From contig DATMZG010000111.1 in assembly GCA_035560415.1 (NCBI GenBank), forward strand, positions 1 to 11,119: a DNA stretch of 11,119 bases, read 5' to 3'. Numbering within the stretch: position 1 is the stretch's first letter; each line of letters starts with the position of its first letter. Below are positions 11,093-11,119 of the stretch, piece by piece. The stretch comes from DATMXT01 sp035560415 (GTDB lineage Bacteria; Bacillota; Clostridia; Oscillospirales; Feifaniaceae). Made by a program: the position numbers and the translations under genes. The notes beneath the pieces were generated by a model. It worked only from the letters and a program-made list of their open reading frames with translations, was not told the DNA's origin and searched no databases.

Positions 11093-11119
11093 ACATATCT
11101 CCTCCCATCAAAAATATAC

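Overview
The window reads as chromosomal DNA of an anaerobic Clostridia-type Firmicute, perhaps close to Oscillospiraceae. The coding sequence is GC-rich and the intergenic DNA is AT-rich. Nearly every gene has a strong Shine-Dalgarno (SD) site, promoters are sigma-A-like, and genes end at near-perfect hairpin terminators. The gene content also fits: an FMN riboswitch with an ECF riboflavin S-component, a clostridial-style second type IIA topoisomerase, a YebC-family protein and an AbrB-type regulator. No phage, transposon, CRISPR or plasmid functions are visible. The lineage is inferred from protein style, not from a marker gene.

Layout. Bases 1-272 are an AT-rich regulatory region ending in a good promoter, whose -35 box lies inside a 15-bp dyad. 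Bases 273-1490 (+) encode a BTAD/SARP-like regulator whose C-terminus looks like a degenerate GGDEF domain. After a terminator, bases 1567-2567 form a riboflavin uptake unit: promoter, FMN riboswitch, terminator, a 29-codon upstream ORF, ribU and a terminator. Bases 2569-6874 are a two-gene operon for a divergent type IIA topoisomerase (GyrB/ParE-like, then GyrA/ParC-like). Bases 6890-7084 (-) encode a 64-aa Asn/Thr/Gly/Ser-rich small protein. Bases 7217-8038 hold a promoter, a YebC-family gene and a bidirectional terminator. On the minus strand, an aminotransferase (10531 to 9413) is followed by an M20 amidohydrolase (9345 to 8068), probably as an operon. Bases 10602-10766 hold promoter, tRNA-Arg(ACG) and terminator. 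Bases 10769-11092 (-) encode an AbrB/SpoVT-like regulator.

How the parts work together. RibU binds riboflavin for import through an ECF energizing module encoded elsewhere, and the riboswitch shuts the unit off when FMN is plentiful. The stretch between riboswitch and ribU is unusual. It holds an apparently translated leader ORF whose interior can pair with the ribU SD, and a second copy of the riboswitch P1 5' strand downstream of the terminator. Both suggest control beyond simple attenuation. The topoisomerase pair probably forms one A2B2 enzyme. The amidohydrolase and aminotransferase suggest processing of N-acylated amino acids or small peptides.

The best candidates for something undescribed are the ribU leader arrangement, the BTAD plus pseudo-GGDEF regulator with its promoter dyad, the divergent catalytic-region motifs of the topoisomerase pair, and the low-complexity small protein.
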